Positions 47,839 through 57,753 of a stretch of 64,000 bases of DNA are shown one piece after another (position 1 is the first letter of the stretch; the number at the start of each line of letters is the position of its first letter). The notes beneath the pieces were generated by a model. The model did no database searches. It saw only the letters and a list, made by a program, of their open reading frames with translations, and was not told where the DNA came from. The position numbers and the translations under genes were made by a program. The stretch lies in the NCBI RefSeq assembly GCF_040869045.1, contig NC_090319.1:239499832-239563831 (forward strand), given 5' to 3'. Origin of the DNA: Eurosta solidaginis. Its lineage: Eukaryota > Arthropoda > Insecta > Diptera > Tephritidae.

Positions 47839-48537
47839 TTAGTGTGATTTTGAGTATTTTCGTGTGCTGGCAGCGTATAGCTTCTTCCACACCTGGAATT
47901 TAGAATATCGGCCAGGACAACAAATTTTTGGTCGATTTAAAGTATTGGTGCTTAACAGACTACATGGTAGGCAATAAAAAGCATTGCTACTGGCACTCCA
48001 CACTAACCAGTCACGCTCTACTTTCTCTCTATTTGGCAAGATTTAACAACGAGGTAGGAAATGCCTCGTCATGAATCACGTGGAAAAATAACAAGACACT
48101 TTTGATGACCTCGACGAATTATTTCGTTGACTTCTTCAGATAGCAAAACTCATTATTAACGGCACCGATATCGAAGTCGTTTAAATAATCTGGACTTTGA
48201 TACAGAGTTGGTGGTATTTTTGGAAGACTTTTTGAAGATGAACCTTCATCAGTGTCACCACGAAAACTTTACGATTCGAATTCATGTAAACATATGTACG
48301 TTTTTGTTTGATGTTTTTATTTTCTCCTCAGGCTCAGGCAAAAAATCATTATCAATATTCGTTGCTTTTGAAATTCGGCTTAAAATTTGCACATGGAACA
48401 CTAAAGACTCTCCTGAATTAAAAAAAATATCATAGTACCTCTAATGCGCGGGCCCCCTGATAAACCCCGGGCGTGGGGGAATCCTCCCATTCCCCCCTCC
48501 CTCTCAACAGGCCTGGTGGTATGTATTTTGTTCCAGT

Positions 48538-48605
48538 CCTATTCCGAGTCCCAGTCCCACTCCGAGTCTCAGCCCCAGTCCTAGTCCTAATCCCAGTCCC
48601 AGTCC
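48538..48605 (+). repeat. (AGTCCC)n short tandem repeat
   Basis: About ten imperfect hexamers (AGTCCC/AGTCCT/AGTCTC). A single unit, CCAGTCCC, also precedes the hAT insertion on the other side (42967-42974), so it belongs to repeat Z. Confidence 0.75.
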
Positions 48606-48819
48606 GTTTCTGGTCTAGTTCCCGGAAAAAAGTATCGTAAATACTAATACAGACAAATTAATACACCAAATTTCAGGCAAATCGAATAGGACGTACATAT
48701 GTATATAGGTATGTGGGTATTATTAATCCATGTCTTTATTTCGGATTCGCATGCTTATTTATCAGTTTTGCCAGGTCGATGCAACTAAATCGAATATGAC
48801 AATGGAAATTACTTTAAAG

Positions 48820-49463
48820 CTCTCAGCAACAGCTTTCATTTGATATCCATATTACACGCACATTTTAGGGGTATCCGGGTCCACGTTTTGGCCTATATCT
48901 CAAGACCCTAGTTACCCAGCGATATAAAAATTACTCTGTACTAAAGCACACATCAACGGTTTTTATTTGACACCCTTATTACACACACATTATAGGGGTA
49001 TCCTGGTCCACGTTTTGGACTATATCTCAAGACCCTAGTCACCCAGGGATATGAAAATTACCCTCTACTAAAGCACTCATTAACAGCTTTCATATTACAC
49101 ACACAATCTAGGGGTTTCCGGGTCCACGTTTTGGCCTATATCTCGAGACCCTAGTCACCAATAGGTATGAAGATTACCCTGCACTAAAGCACACATCAAC
49201 AGCTTTCATTTGATATCCATATTGTATAAACACATTCAAGGGGTGCCCGGGGCCACGTTTTGGCCTATATCTCGAGACCCTGGTCTCCAATAGGTATGAA
49301 AACTACCCTGTACTAAAGAACTCATCAACAGTTTTCATTTAATATCCATATTGTACAAACACATTCTAGGGGTGCCGGGTCCACGTTTTGGCCTATATCT
49401 CGAGACCCTAGTCACCAATAGGTATGAAAACTACCCTGTACTAAAGCACTCATCAACAGCTTT

Positions 49464-49466
<3 letters not shown>
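48820..49466 (+). repeat. 128-bp tandem monomers of repeat Z
   Basis: Five to six units with CCACGTTTTGG at 48881, 49008, 49124, 49253 and 49381 (spacing 127, 116, 129 and 128). Two more units continue at 53953-54170 beyond the jockey insertion. The monomer (TTTCATTTGATATCCATATT, ACAAACACATTCTAGGGGT, GGTCCACGTTTTGGCCTATA) aligns with the HINE-1 130-bp monomer. Confidence 0.85.
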
Positions 49467-49501
<35 letters not shown>

Positions 49502-49728
49502 GGACGTTGTGGCAGCGCGCTGCCCTCAAGTGGCCCAATGAAACCAGGCTAATCCTGTTCACGCGATCGATTTATATATATATATAATAACTTTTTTTTT
49601 TTTATTTTGCCGAGTCTTTGATGGGCAGCGGTTTGTCAAGCGTCACGATCTGAGACCGCTCAGCTACAGAAGAAATTTCATCAGCCAAGCGTAATACTTA
49701 AAGAGAACAGAAGCAAACGTATTATACA
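49467..49728 (-). other. Jockey 3' UTR and poly(A) tail
   Basis: About 230 bp after the ORF2 stop, ending in about 30 A residues (minus strand). It includes a second A-run at about 49590-49600 and the TATATATA stretch near 49573. Confidence 0.75.
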
Positions 49729-52575
49729 TTAATTTAGAGAGGTGAGAACAATCTTTTTTATAGAAAAAAGGGAGTCCGAGCTATCAAATGTGTTTGAGTG
49801 AGAGTTATAATCTTGGCATAAACGCCGAAAAGGTTCATTTTGTTCGAAATTCGTTCTACATTGTTTCAGCAGAAGAGGTTTGAAGTGTCTCGATGTCCGA
49901 GAGGGAACGCAAAAGTTCACTTCATTCAGAAGGAATGGGCTCCAAATTGATCCATTTAAAATTTTTGTCATAAATATCACACCAAGCATTTCCCTTCGAC
50001 TAGCAAGAGTTGGAAGATTGATAAGCTTTAATCGATTAGTATAAGGTGGAAGATTAGTTAAAGAGTCGCATTGGAAATTTCTTAAGGCAAATAGTAAAAA
50101 TTGTTTTTGTATTGATTCGAGACTGTCTGCATGGACTTGATAACGCGGATTCCAAATTATCGAGCCGTATTCTAATATTGGCCTAACTAATGTTGTAAAA
50201 AGTGCTTTAGTTATGTAAGGGTCGTTAAATTCTTTTGACCACCGTTTAACAAATGCAAAAACACCTTTGCCTTTATTCACTGTAGCATTAATATGAAGAT
50301 TGAAACTAAGTTTGGAATCCATCATGACTCCCAAGTCAATAAAATTATTTACAGTTTCTAGATTATAGTTGTTAATTGTATATGAAGCTGGTGGCGAAAC
50401 TCTCCGAGAAAAACACATGAATTTACATTTTTTGAGATTGAGCGGCATATAATTTACATTGCACCAGGTAACCAAGTGATTTAAATCCATTTGAAGCAAG
50501 GAATGTTCCTCAACCGAGGCACATGATTTGAAAAGTTTTACATCGTCTGCGTACATCAAGATTTTTGAGTATTTAATTGTACCAGATATATCGTTTATGA
50601 ACAACAAGAACAGAATCGGACCAAGATGGCTGCCCTGAGGAACACCAGAAGAAACATTGATGACCCCAGAAAGTGTATTTTTAAAGATTACTTTTTGCGT
50701 ACGATAACCAAGATACGAAGAAATCCAACATATAAGACGGGGTTGAAAACCGAGTTGACTGAGCTTATGAATAAGTAATGGGTGTGATACTTTGTCGAAA
50801 GCTTTACTGAAATCGATGTAAATTACATCAGTGTGAAGGCCTTTTCTAAATCCATTAGAAACGTGGGTGGTAAATTCTAGTAAATTGGTGATAGGTGATT
50901 TGCCCTTACAGAACCCATGCTGCGAGCTTGCAATTATGGGGGAAATAGGGAATGTTAGGTGGTGGGTAACAATAGCATCAAATAACTTTGGGATAGCGGA
51001 TAACTTTGCTATGCCCCGGTAGTTTTCTATTGAAGACCTGCTTCCATTTTTATGAAGCGGAATAAGAAAAGATTCCTTCCATATTGTTGGGAAAACGCCA
51101 TAAATTAAAGATAAATTAAATAAATCTGTTAGCGGCTGATAGATGTTTGCGGCACATTTTTTAAGAAAGTGTGTCGGGATCCTGTCGGGGCCGTATGAAT
51201 ATGATACTTTTAAAGTTTTTAAATAAGATAATACATCTTCTGAAGATATAAATGGAGCTCTGATTGAATAACATGAATCAATATGGTATGGGTATTCATT
51301 AGGTGAAACGTTGGTCTCAATAGAGTAATTTGATTTGAAAAATTCCGCAAAGAAGTCGGCGATCTCTTGATCATCGCTGGAAATATTATCTTGGAATTTC
51401 ATGGATGATGGAAACCCTTTCACCCTGCGTTTAGAGTTTACGAATCCGTAAAATGCCTTCGGGTTGCAAATTATATTTCTTTTCATTTTACAAAGATAAG
51501 CTTTGTAACACTTTTTGTTCAATTGAAAATACTTGCAGCGTAGAATCGAGTACTGTAAGTAATGGTTATGTAAACCCGTCTTTTTGAACAACTTGAAAGA
51601 TCGAGACTTTTTATTCTTTAAAATTTTCAGCTCTTTAGTGAACCATACTTGGCTTGTATCGGAATGTACACAAATCCGCTTAGGTACGTATTTTTCAAAA
51701 AGACAGTAAATGGTATTGTAAAAGTGAGAAACGCTTTGCTCCACATCAGCATTAAATGTTGGCCACACTATTCGAGATAGATCACGATTTAATTTTTTTA
51801 AATTGGCCTTCGCAAAGTCGAAGCGATAACTGGAGTCGTATCGTTTATTTCCGCTGTTACAAGCATAATTTACAACTTCGAAAACTATTTTGAGGGAAGG
51901 GTGGTAAGCATCTTCAGGTTCAATAATGGGTTCGCATCGACTAATGGAATATTTAGATTCATCATCCACAAAGGCTAAATCCAACACTCTTCCGAATTTA
52001 TTCGATTGGATGTTGATTTGTTGAAGGCACAGCTCAGACATTCCGTCTAGAAATTCACTGTTGGAAGACTTTGACGAAACTGGTACGATATTAAAGTCAG
52101 AGATGCACCATGATATGTGTGGCATATTGAAGTCACCCAAGACAATAATGGAATCGGAAGGCTTTAGCATCGAATTAACAGTTCTTAGCAAGGAAATGTG
52201 ATTCATATAAACGGACAGTTCAGAAGATGGCGGGATATAACAGATGGCCAAATAAATGTGGATATTTGCTAGTTGTGTGCGAATGCACAAGAACTCAGTT
52301 GTATCGGTGGCGGTTACGCAAATCTCTTCAGATGGTATTGAAGAGTGTACAGCAAGCAGAACCCCACCTCCAACCCTGTTCAGGCGGTCATTCCGATATA
52401 TTTGGTAGTCATTACAGAGGATCTCTGAGTTAAAAACATGAGGTTTCAGCCAGGTTTCGGTTAAAGCAATTATATCGTAGCTTGAGTTAAATGATTTTAA
52501 AAACAGTTCTGTTAACTTGGTGTTTAAGCCTCTAACATTTTGGTAAAGTATATCTAAAGCAGATTTTTCGTTTAG
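49729..52575 (-). CDS. Jockey ORF2: endonuclease and reverse transcriptase
   Basis: Open for about 949 codons with no stop. The apurinic-like endonuclease occupies the first 230 residues (YQNVRGL, LTETWL, GGGVLLAVHSS, GDFNMPHISW, and DAYHPSLKI at the usual SDH position). The reverse transcriptase follows with SYGPDRIPTHFLKK, NYRGIAKLS, VIYIDFSKAFDKV (motif A), SSGVPQGSHLGPILF (motif B) and ILMYADDVKLF (motif C, catalytic YADD intact). The Cys-poor C-terminus is typical of jockey. It nicks target DNA and copies the element RNA. The frame is open to 52575, beside the ORF1 stop, yet the first ATG is about 124 codons in, past the endonuclease motifs, so translation probably enters by frameshift or reinitiation. 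The 52290 start is a TTG and is not favoured. Confidence 0.9.
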   Translation of the reverse strand, partial: LNEKSALDILYQNVRGLNTKLTELFLKSFNSSYDIIALTETWLKPHVFNSEILCNDYQIYRNDRLNRVGGGVLLAVHSSIPSEEICVTATDTTEFLCIRTQLANIHIYLAICYIPPSSELSVYMNHISLLRTVNSMLKPSDSIIVLGDFNMPHISWCISDFNIVPVSSKSSNSEFLDGMSELCLQQINIQSNKFGRVLDLAFVDDESKYSISRCEPIIEPEDAYHPSLKIVFEVVNYACNSGNKRYDSSYRFDFAKANLKKLNRDLSRIVWPTFNADVEQSVSHFYNTIYCLFEKYVPKRICVHSDTSQVWFTKELKILKNKKSRSFKLFKKTGLHNHYLQYSILRCKYFQLNKKCYKAYLCKMKRNIICNPKAFYGFVNSKRRVKGFPSSMKFQDNISSDDQEIADFFAEFFKSNYSIETNVSPNEYPYHIDSCYSIRAPFISSEDVLSYLKTLKVSYSYGPDRIPTHFLKKCAANIYQPLTDLFNLSLIYGVFPTIWKESFLIPLHKNGSRSSIENYRGIAKLSAIPKLFDAIVTHHLTFPISPIIASSQHGFCKGKSPITNLLEFTTHVSNGFRKGLHTDVIYIDFSKAFDKVSHPLLIHKLSQLGFQPRLICWISSYLGYRTQKVIFKNTLSGVINVSSGVPQGSHLGPILFLLFINDISGTIKYSKILMYADDVKLFKSCASVEEHSLLQMDLNHLVTWCNVNYMPLNLKKCKFMCFSRRVSPPASYTINNYNLETVNNFIDLGVMMDSKLSFNLHINATVNKGKGVFAFVKRWSKEFNDPYITKALFTTLVRPILEYGSIIWNPRYQVHADSLESIQKQFLLFALRNFQCDSLTNLPPYTNRLKLINLPTLASRREMLGVIFMTKILNGSIWSPFLLNEVNFCVPSRTSRHFKPLLLKQCRTNFEQNEPFRRLCQDYNSHSNTFDSSDSLFSIKKIVLTSLN

Positions 52576-53456
52576 TTTTTTGACTCAGTGTTATTAACAG
52601 GGATCTTTGCCAAGTTTGGAACACTCTTATTCCGCCTATATTCAAATTCCCGCACAAGTGCCCCAGAGGGCCAAAAATCGTTACTCAAGATAGTGTCAAA
52701 ATGGTCAATAGGTACATCTAATCTAAAGGAAGATACGTTTCTTTCATAACTAAAATTAAATTTCCGAATTGTTACGTCATGGGTTTTCCTTTTTGAGAAG
52801 ATATACGATTTCAGATCCTCCTCAGTAGTATCCCTCTCGAATCTTGACACGAATATCGATTTTTTAGGAGGGACTACAACCAACTTCCTAGTTCCAGGCT
52901 CAGTCGCCTGAGAACGGTTTGCAGGTTCAATATTTTTTCTAGCTGCTAGTTTTGTTGGAGGTGCCTTTGATGTTGAAGGCTCTACTGTAAGAGGACTTGG
53001 AGATGCTAAGTTTATTAATTCTATCGTGCTAGGTGTAGGAACGATTGGGTTCTGGATGTTTTGAACGGGGTCTAGGGTCAATACGCCAGCCGAGACATCA
53101 GTTCGTTTTCGTTTGCTGTCACGACTGTCGCTGTTAGCATTAGCAGCTGAATCGGTAATACATTTGAAAGTTTTAAACAAGTTTTCATATTACTTGAATT
53201 TATCCCCTAATGTAGAAAGTTCCTAACCGATTTCGGAGAATGCGTTTCGGGTATGTTTGAAAAGCTTAAAAAGATCCACTTCGGTGGATCTGCATTTCAA
53301 GCACGACCAACGCACACCCTTGTTATCGTTGATCGCATCACACACCCTTGCTGTCAAACTAGCGCACTTCATATGAGCAAGCTCATCACAAAGCCAGCAC
53401 GACACGAAACGCTCGGTATCACCTTTCAATTGGCAGTTAACAAAATTGCAAGACAT
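52572..53456 (-). pseudogene. Jockey ORF1 (PHD-like zinc finger), two stops
   Basis: The same frame runs from ATG 53456 to stop 52572 (294 codons) but is interrupted by TAG at 53225-53223 and TAA at 53192-53190. The N-terminal segment has a PHD-like Cys/His array: C at residues 3 and 8, then CWLC, AHMKC and WSCLKC. A low-complexity linker follows, then a nucleic-acid-binding-like block (KKSIFVSRFERDTTEEDLKSYI, residues about 200-222) resembling the RRM-type domain of jockey ORF1 proteins. It would form the RNP with element RNA. Only point nonsense changes break it. Confidence 0.82.
52575..52581 (-). promoter_or_regulatory. Candidate -1 ribosomal slippery site
   Basis: Minus-strand A AAA AAC in the ORF1 frame (codons TCA AAA AAC), followed immediately by the ORF1 stop TAA. 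A one-base backward slip gives CTA AAC GAA AAA, exactly the ORF2 frame. The heptamer is the strong -1 class known from retroviruses and coronaviruses. No long stem-loop is evident just downstream, only a 4-bp ATCT/AGAT pairing. Confidence 0.55.
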
Positions 53457-53952
53457 TATAAGTTAAAGTAAAATTGATTAAACAGACGGAGGCAGTGAAA
53501 ATAGTTTGGAGATCACAGTAAGAAAATCACTGTTTGAGCAGTTTGAAGATCACTGCATGAGCAGTTTAAGATCGCTATTAACTGACGCTTAACAACACAC
53601 AATGCAAACAGCTGTGGCAGTGAAAAGAAAATGAAGTAAATGTGCACGAGCAAATAACAATTGAAAACTGAAAATATATAAATGCCAATCAAATGCAACA
53701 ACAAATATGCAAAGTGACTCGGCAAATATGTATGTATGTATGGATATACACACTTTATCAATTATTTTTAAGATACAATTTATTTTAGTAAAGAAAAGCA
53801 GAACTTTAAATTGCCGATGCAGTACACAACGCGTTTACACTTATTTTTAGCACAATAATTATTTAAACAAACAAATTTATTTATTTAAGACAAAATAAGG
53901 CACAGTAGAAATCAAAACACAACTTCACAGCTTGACGTTCGCACTTTTCTCC
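53457..53952 (-). other. Jockey 5' UTR
   Basis: About 500 bp upstream of ORF1, starting AGGAGAAAAGTGCGAACGTC at the insertion junction. An internal Pol II promoter is expected in this position for jockey elements, but no core motif was confirmed. Confidence 0.6.
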
Positions 53953-54205
53953 TGATATCCATATTGTATAAACACATTCTAGGGGTGCCCGGGTCCACGT
54001 TTTGGCCTATATCTCAAGCCCCTAGTCACCAATAGGTATGAAAACTACCCTGTAATAAAGCACTCATGAACAGCTTTCATTTGATAACCATATTGTACAA
54101 ACACTTCCTGGAATTACCCGGGTCCATATTTTGGCCTATATCTCGAGACCCTAGTCACCCGGTATCAAAGTACTCATTATACAAACATTCCCCGTGGAAA
54201 AATAC

Positions 54206-54911
54206 ATATGGGGTATTCCATCCCATTTCGACCAATTTTGAACACGACCCCTTTAGAATTGGCTGAAAGTTTTTCTTCTTTTTCTAGCTCACGAAAGACG
54301 TTTTTCAGAAGTTTTTCAAATTTTTTCATCCAACTCAAAAAAAGTTATGAATTTTTAAAAAAACACCTTTTTTGTTTTCAAAATGCTATAACTTTTTCAA
54401 AAATTGACCGTTCGGGATCTTTTTTTTTTAAATTTGTTTTTAAATGTACTTTTCGGAAAAAATTCAAACAAACTTTTAAAGTTTTTTTTTTTTGTTATTT
54501 TTCAGTTTTTCGAGATTTTTCGAATTTCCCCTTTTTTTCTCATAAAAAACTTCAATCAATTCTGCAATCATCCCCACTAATCCCGGAGTGGGCCGAGAAT
54601 TTTTTTTTTGTTTATTTATTGAAAAAAAAAAAACTTTAAAATTTTTTTTTGTATTTTTTCCGAAAAGTACATTTAAAAACAAATTTTAAAAAAAAAGATC
54701 CCAAACGGTCAATTTTTGAAAAAGTTATAGCATTTTGAAAACAAAAACAGTGTTTTTTTTAAAATTCATAACTTTTTTTCAGTTGGATAAAAAAAAATTG
54801 AAAAACTTCTGAAAAACGTCTTTCGTAAGCTAGAAGAAGAAGAAAAACTTTCAGCCAATTCTAAAGGGGTCGGGTTCAAAATTGGTCGAAATGGAATGGA
54901 ATACCCCATAT
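54206..54911. repeat. Large inverted repeat (fold-back)
   Basis: The left arm begins ATATGGGGTATTCCATCCCA and the right arm ends ATGGAATGGAATACCCCATA. Both contain ACCCCTTTAGAATTGGCTGAA in opposite orientation and CGAAAGACGTTTTTCAGAAG or its complement. Arms are roughly 300 bp with a centre near 54560-54600 (CATCCCCACTAATCCCGG). Long T- and A-runs reduce exactness. Transcripts could form long dsRNA. Confidence 0.85.
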
Positions 54912-55006
54912 ATATACCAATTTTCATAATAACTGGTCCAGTAGTTTTTGAGTTTATCGATGACATACATACAAACATGCATTTTTATATATATAGATTG
55001 CAAATG

Positions 55007-55279
55007 AGTTTCTTGAAGACTGGTGATTTTTGGTGATTTCACTTTTATCAATATTAATAACTCATTGTTATTATTCAAATAGCCTCTTATGTTCCACTGA
55101 TTTATACTGCAGTTCATTATGACAAACTTAAAAAGTAGAGAGTAAAACTAAGTAAGAAAGGAATAAAAAAGGTTTAGTGAGAATTACGTTCTAAAATAAA
55201 AGAGTATGAACTATGCCATTAAATTGAGTCAGAAAAATTAAACTCTTCCTCCTTCGCCTCAATTGTCTTCTCCGACTTT
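55007..55279 (-). pseudogene. I-clade LINE: ORF1 end and ORF2 start
   Basis: ORF2 starts at ATG 55117 with MNCSINQWNIRGYL and reaches ISLQETHL-like sequence (ITSLQETHLQS) before repeat Z. Reading across Z, the next codons at 42717 continue in frame to INMLIPINYN and FGGAALL, the same endonuclease domain. The upstream frame ending at about 55225 (EAKEEEFNFSDSI) is the likely ORF1 C-terminus, with about 105 bp between the ORFs. HINE-1 insertions at 55280 cut it off. Confidence 0.75.
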
Positions 55280-55863
55280 TTATACTCAGTTGAGCAGAGC
55301 TCACAGAGTATAATAACTTTGATTGGATAGCGGTTGATTGTACAGGTATAAAGGAATCGAGATAGATATAGACTTCCATATATCAAAATCATCAGTATCG
55401 AAAAAAAAATTGATTGAGCCATATCCGTCCGTCCGTTAATACGATAACTTGAATAAATGTTGAGGTATCCTGATTAAATTTGGTATGTAGGTTCCTGGGC
55501 ACTCATCTCAGATCGCTATTTAAAATGAACGATATCGGGCTATAACCACGCCCACTTTCTCGATATCGAAAATTTCGAAAAACCGAAAAAGTGCGATAAT
55601 TCATTACCAAAGACAGACAAAGCGACGAAGCTTGGTAGGTGAGTTGAACTTATGACGAAGACTAGAAAATTAGTAACATTTTGGACAATGGGCGTGGCAC
55701 CGCCCACTTTTAAAACAACGTAATTTAGAGGTTTTGCAAGCTGTAATTTGGCAGTCGTTGAAGACATCATGTTGAAATTTGGCAGGAACGTTACTTGTAT
55801 TACTATATGTATGCTTAATAAAAATTAGCAAAATCGGAGAACGACCACGCCCACTTAAAAAAA
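55280..55863 (+). mobile_element. HINE-1 copy, start only
   Basis: From TTATACTCAGTTGAGCAG through two and a half modules to GACCACGCCCACTTAAAA, where it meets the hairpin end of an oppositely oriented copy. The first module carries a shortened (GTCC)n tract. Confidence 0.8.
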
Positions 55864-55864
55864 A

Positions 55865-57753
55865 CAAGTAAGGACGGGGCTGTCTTCGGCTGTGCCGAAG
55901 ACTTCATACCTTTCATGAATGGGGCTGAACAATAATCTTACCCCGTTCGTAATCTTGAAATAATCGGATGTATAAGATAATAAATATATAGTGAACAGAT
56001 GACCAGGGGTGACTCTAGAAAGCGTTTGTACAATACGGGTATCAAACGAAAGGTGTTAATGAGTTTTTTAAAAGGGAGTGGGCCTTATTTCTATAGGTGG
56101 ACGCCTTTTTGAGATATCGTTATAAAGGTGGAACAGGATTCACTCTAGAATGCGTTTGTACAATATGGGTATCAAACGAATGGTGTTAATGAGTATTTTA
56201 AAAGGGAATGGCCTTATTTCTATAGGTTTCGAGATATCGCCATAAAGGTGAACCAGGGGTGACTCTAGAATTTGTTTATGCGATACGGGTATCAAATGAA
56301 AGGTGTTAATGAGTATTTTAAAAGGGAGAGGGCCTCAGTTCTATAGGTGGACGCCTTTTTGAGATATCGTTATAAAGGTGGAACAGGATTCACTCTATAA
56401 TGCGTGTGTACAATATGGGTATCAAACGAATGGTGTTAATGAGTATTTTAAAAGGGAATGGCCTTATTTCTATAGGTGGACGCCTTTTCGAGATATCGCC
56501 ATAAAGGTGAACCAGGGCTGACTCTAGAATTTGTTTGTACGATACGGGTATCAAATGAAAGGTGTTAATGAATTTTTTAAAAGGGAGTGGGCCTTAGTTC
56601 TATAGGTGGACGCCTTTTCGAGATATCGCCATAAAGGTGTACTAGGGGTGACTCTAGAATTTGTTTATACGATATGGGTATCAAATGAAAGGTGTTAATG
56701 AGTATTTTAAAGGGGCATGGGTCTTAGTTCTATAGGTGGACGCCTTATCGAGAAATCGCCATAATGGTCTTTAATCGTAATTTTCGATATCGATAAAGTG
56801 GTGTGGTCATAGTCGGATTTCGACCATTTTTTATACCAATACAAAGTGAGTTCAGATAAGTGCGTGAACTGAGTTTAGTAAAGATATATCGATTTTTGCT
56901 CAAGTTATCGTGTTAACGGCCGAGCGGAAGGACAGACGGTAGACTGTGTATAAAAACTGGGCGTGGCTTCAACCGATTTTGCCCTTTTTCACGGAGAACA
57001 GTTATCGTCCTAGAATCTAAGCCACTACCAAATTTCACAAGGATTGGTAAATTTTTGTTCGACTTAGGGCATTAAAAATATCCTAGACAAATTAAATGAA
57101 AAAGGACGGAGCCAAGCCCATTTTGAAATTTTCTATTATTTTTGTACTTTGTTGCACCATATCATTACTGGAGTTGAATGTTGACATAATTTATTATATA
57201 CCGTAAAAATATTACATTTTTTGTTAAAATTTGACTTAAAATTTTTTTTTTAAGTGGGCGTGGTCGTTCTCCGATGTTGGTAATTTTTATTAAGCATACA
57301 TATAGTAATAGGAGTAACGTTCTTGCCAAATTTTGTCCAAAATGTTACTAATTTTCTCGTCTGCGTCATAAGTTCAACACACCTACCAAGCTTTATCGCT
57401 TTGTCCGTCTTTGGTAATGAATTATCGCACTTTTTCGGTTTTTCGAAATTTTCGATATCGAAAAAGTGGGCGTGGTTATAGCCCGATATCGTTCATTTTA
57501 AATATTGATCTGAGACGAGTGCCCAGCAACCCAAATACCAAATTTCATCAAGATACCTCAAAATTTACTCAAGTTATCGTGTTAAAGGGCAGACGGACGG
57601 ACGGACGGACATGGCTCAATAAAATTTTTTTTCGATACTGATGATTTTGATATATGGAAGTCTATATCTATCTCGATTCCTTTATACCTGCACAACCAAC
57701 CGTTATCCAATCAAAGTTAATATAATCTGTGAGCTCTGCTCAACTGAGTATAA
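55865..57753 (-). mobile_element. Hybrid HINE copy: HINE-2 hairpin end, HINE-1 body
   Basis: Starts CAAGTAAGGACGGGG with a perfect 9-bp hairpin and TACCTTTCATGAA (HINE-2 signature). At about 56004 it changes to HINE-1 130-bp monomers (to about 56770), then HINE-1 modules, ending CTCAACTGAGTATAAA. Deletions join the array to the GTAATTTTCGATATCG module at about 56770 and remove part of the fourth module near 57335. Confidence 0.8.
55882..55902. other. HINE-2 terminal hairpin
   Basis: GTCTTCGGC, loop TGT, GCCGAAGAC: a perfect 9-bp stem 17 bp inside the CAAGTAAGG terminus. It takes the place of the 6-bp HINE-1 hairpin at the corresponding position. Confidence 0.85.

Larger units (their letters stand above)
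43565..48080 (-). pseudogene. hAT transposase, interrupted
   Basis: Domains from N to C terminus on the minus strand: a TTF/BED-like zinc-binding start (VERDWLVWS..NAFYCLPC, 48039-47850); IQWQSLQNLIQNEATTD and WKEILYRILDTILFLGERGLAF (46020-45870); the catalytic-domain segments IIVDAMPDASHVEQTTFILRY and DNGANMNGAYNGA (45620-45400); CATHSLN and the FTIFSSALQRWDIL block (44660-44500); and the hAT dimerisation region with PVTVASAESSFSVL and ERVSGLATICVE (43790-43600). This is the zinc finger MYM-type 1-like (DUF4371) hAT family. Three insertions and several frameshifts or stops inactivate it. Confidence 0.87.
42987..48515 (-). mobile_element. hAT transposon (DUF4371/ZMYM1-like)
   Basis: Flanked by the exact 8-bp duplication GTGGTATG (42979-42986, 48516-48523). 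Terminal inverted repeats are CAGGGCCGTAGAGAG and CAGGCCTGTTGAGAG (12 of 15 match). 5,529 bp long including three nested insertions; removing them leaves about 2.85 kb, a normal autonomous hAT size. The transposase is on the minus strand. Confidence 0.9.
49467..53952 (-). mobile_element. Jockey-clade LINE, near full length
   Basis: A 4.49-kb insert on the minus strand: 5' UTR (53952-53457), ORF1, ORF2, 3' UTR and a poly(A) tail seen as a T-run at 49467-49498. It separates AGCTTTCATT from TGATATCC, which are contiguous in neighbouring repeat-Z monomers. No target duplication longer than one base is visible. The youngest large element in the window judging by its open ORF2. Confidence 0.88.
42718..55006. 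mobile_element. Dispersed repeat Z, split by later insertions
   Basis: Its own pieces are 42718-42986 (starting CTAGCAGACCCGGCAGACG, then a C/T-rich tract), 48516-49466 (AGTCCC repeats, then 128-bp monomers) and 53953-55006 (more monomers, a large inverted repeat, then TTTTTATATATATAG). Continuity is shown by the insertions between the pieces. It sits inside the I-clade endonuclease frame with TAGA on both sides as a possible 4-bp duplication. The class is unclear; the terminal motifs are widespread in insect genomes. No coding capacity. Confidence 0.65.

Noticed and set aside
47622..47903. Plus-strand frames containing TDTGEFFGDDSVTTWARIAD
   Set aside because: They cross the boundary between element Y and element X. 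The same DNA is conserved in X copy 1, but no domain is recognisable, so no gene is called.
54208..54639. 143-codon frame in the fold-back
   Set aside because: Low-complexity F/S/K translation of T-rich DNA, mirrored on the other strand by the inverted repeat.
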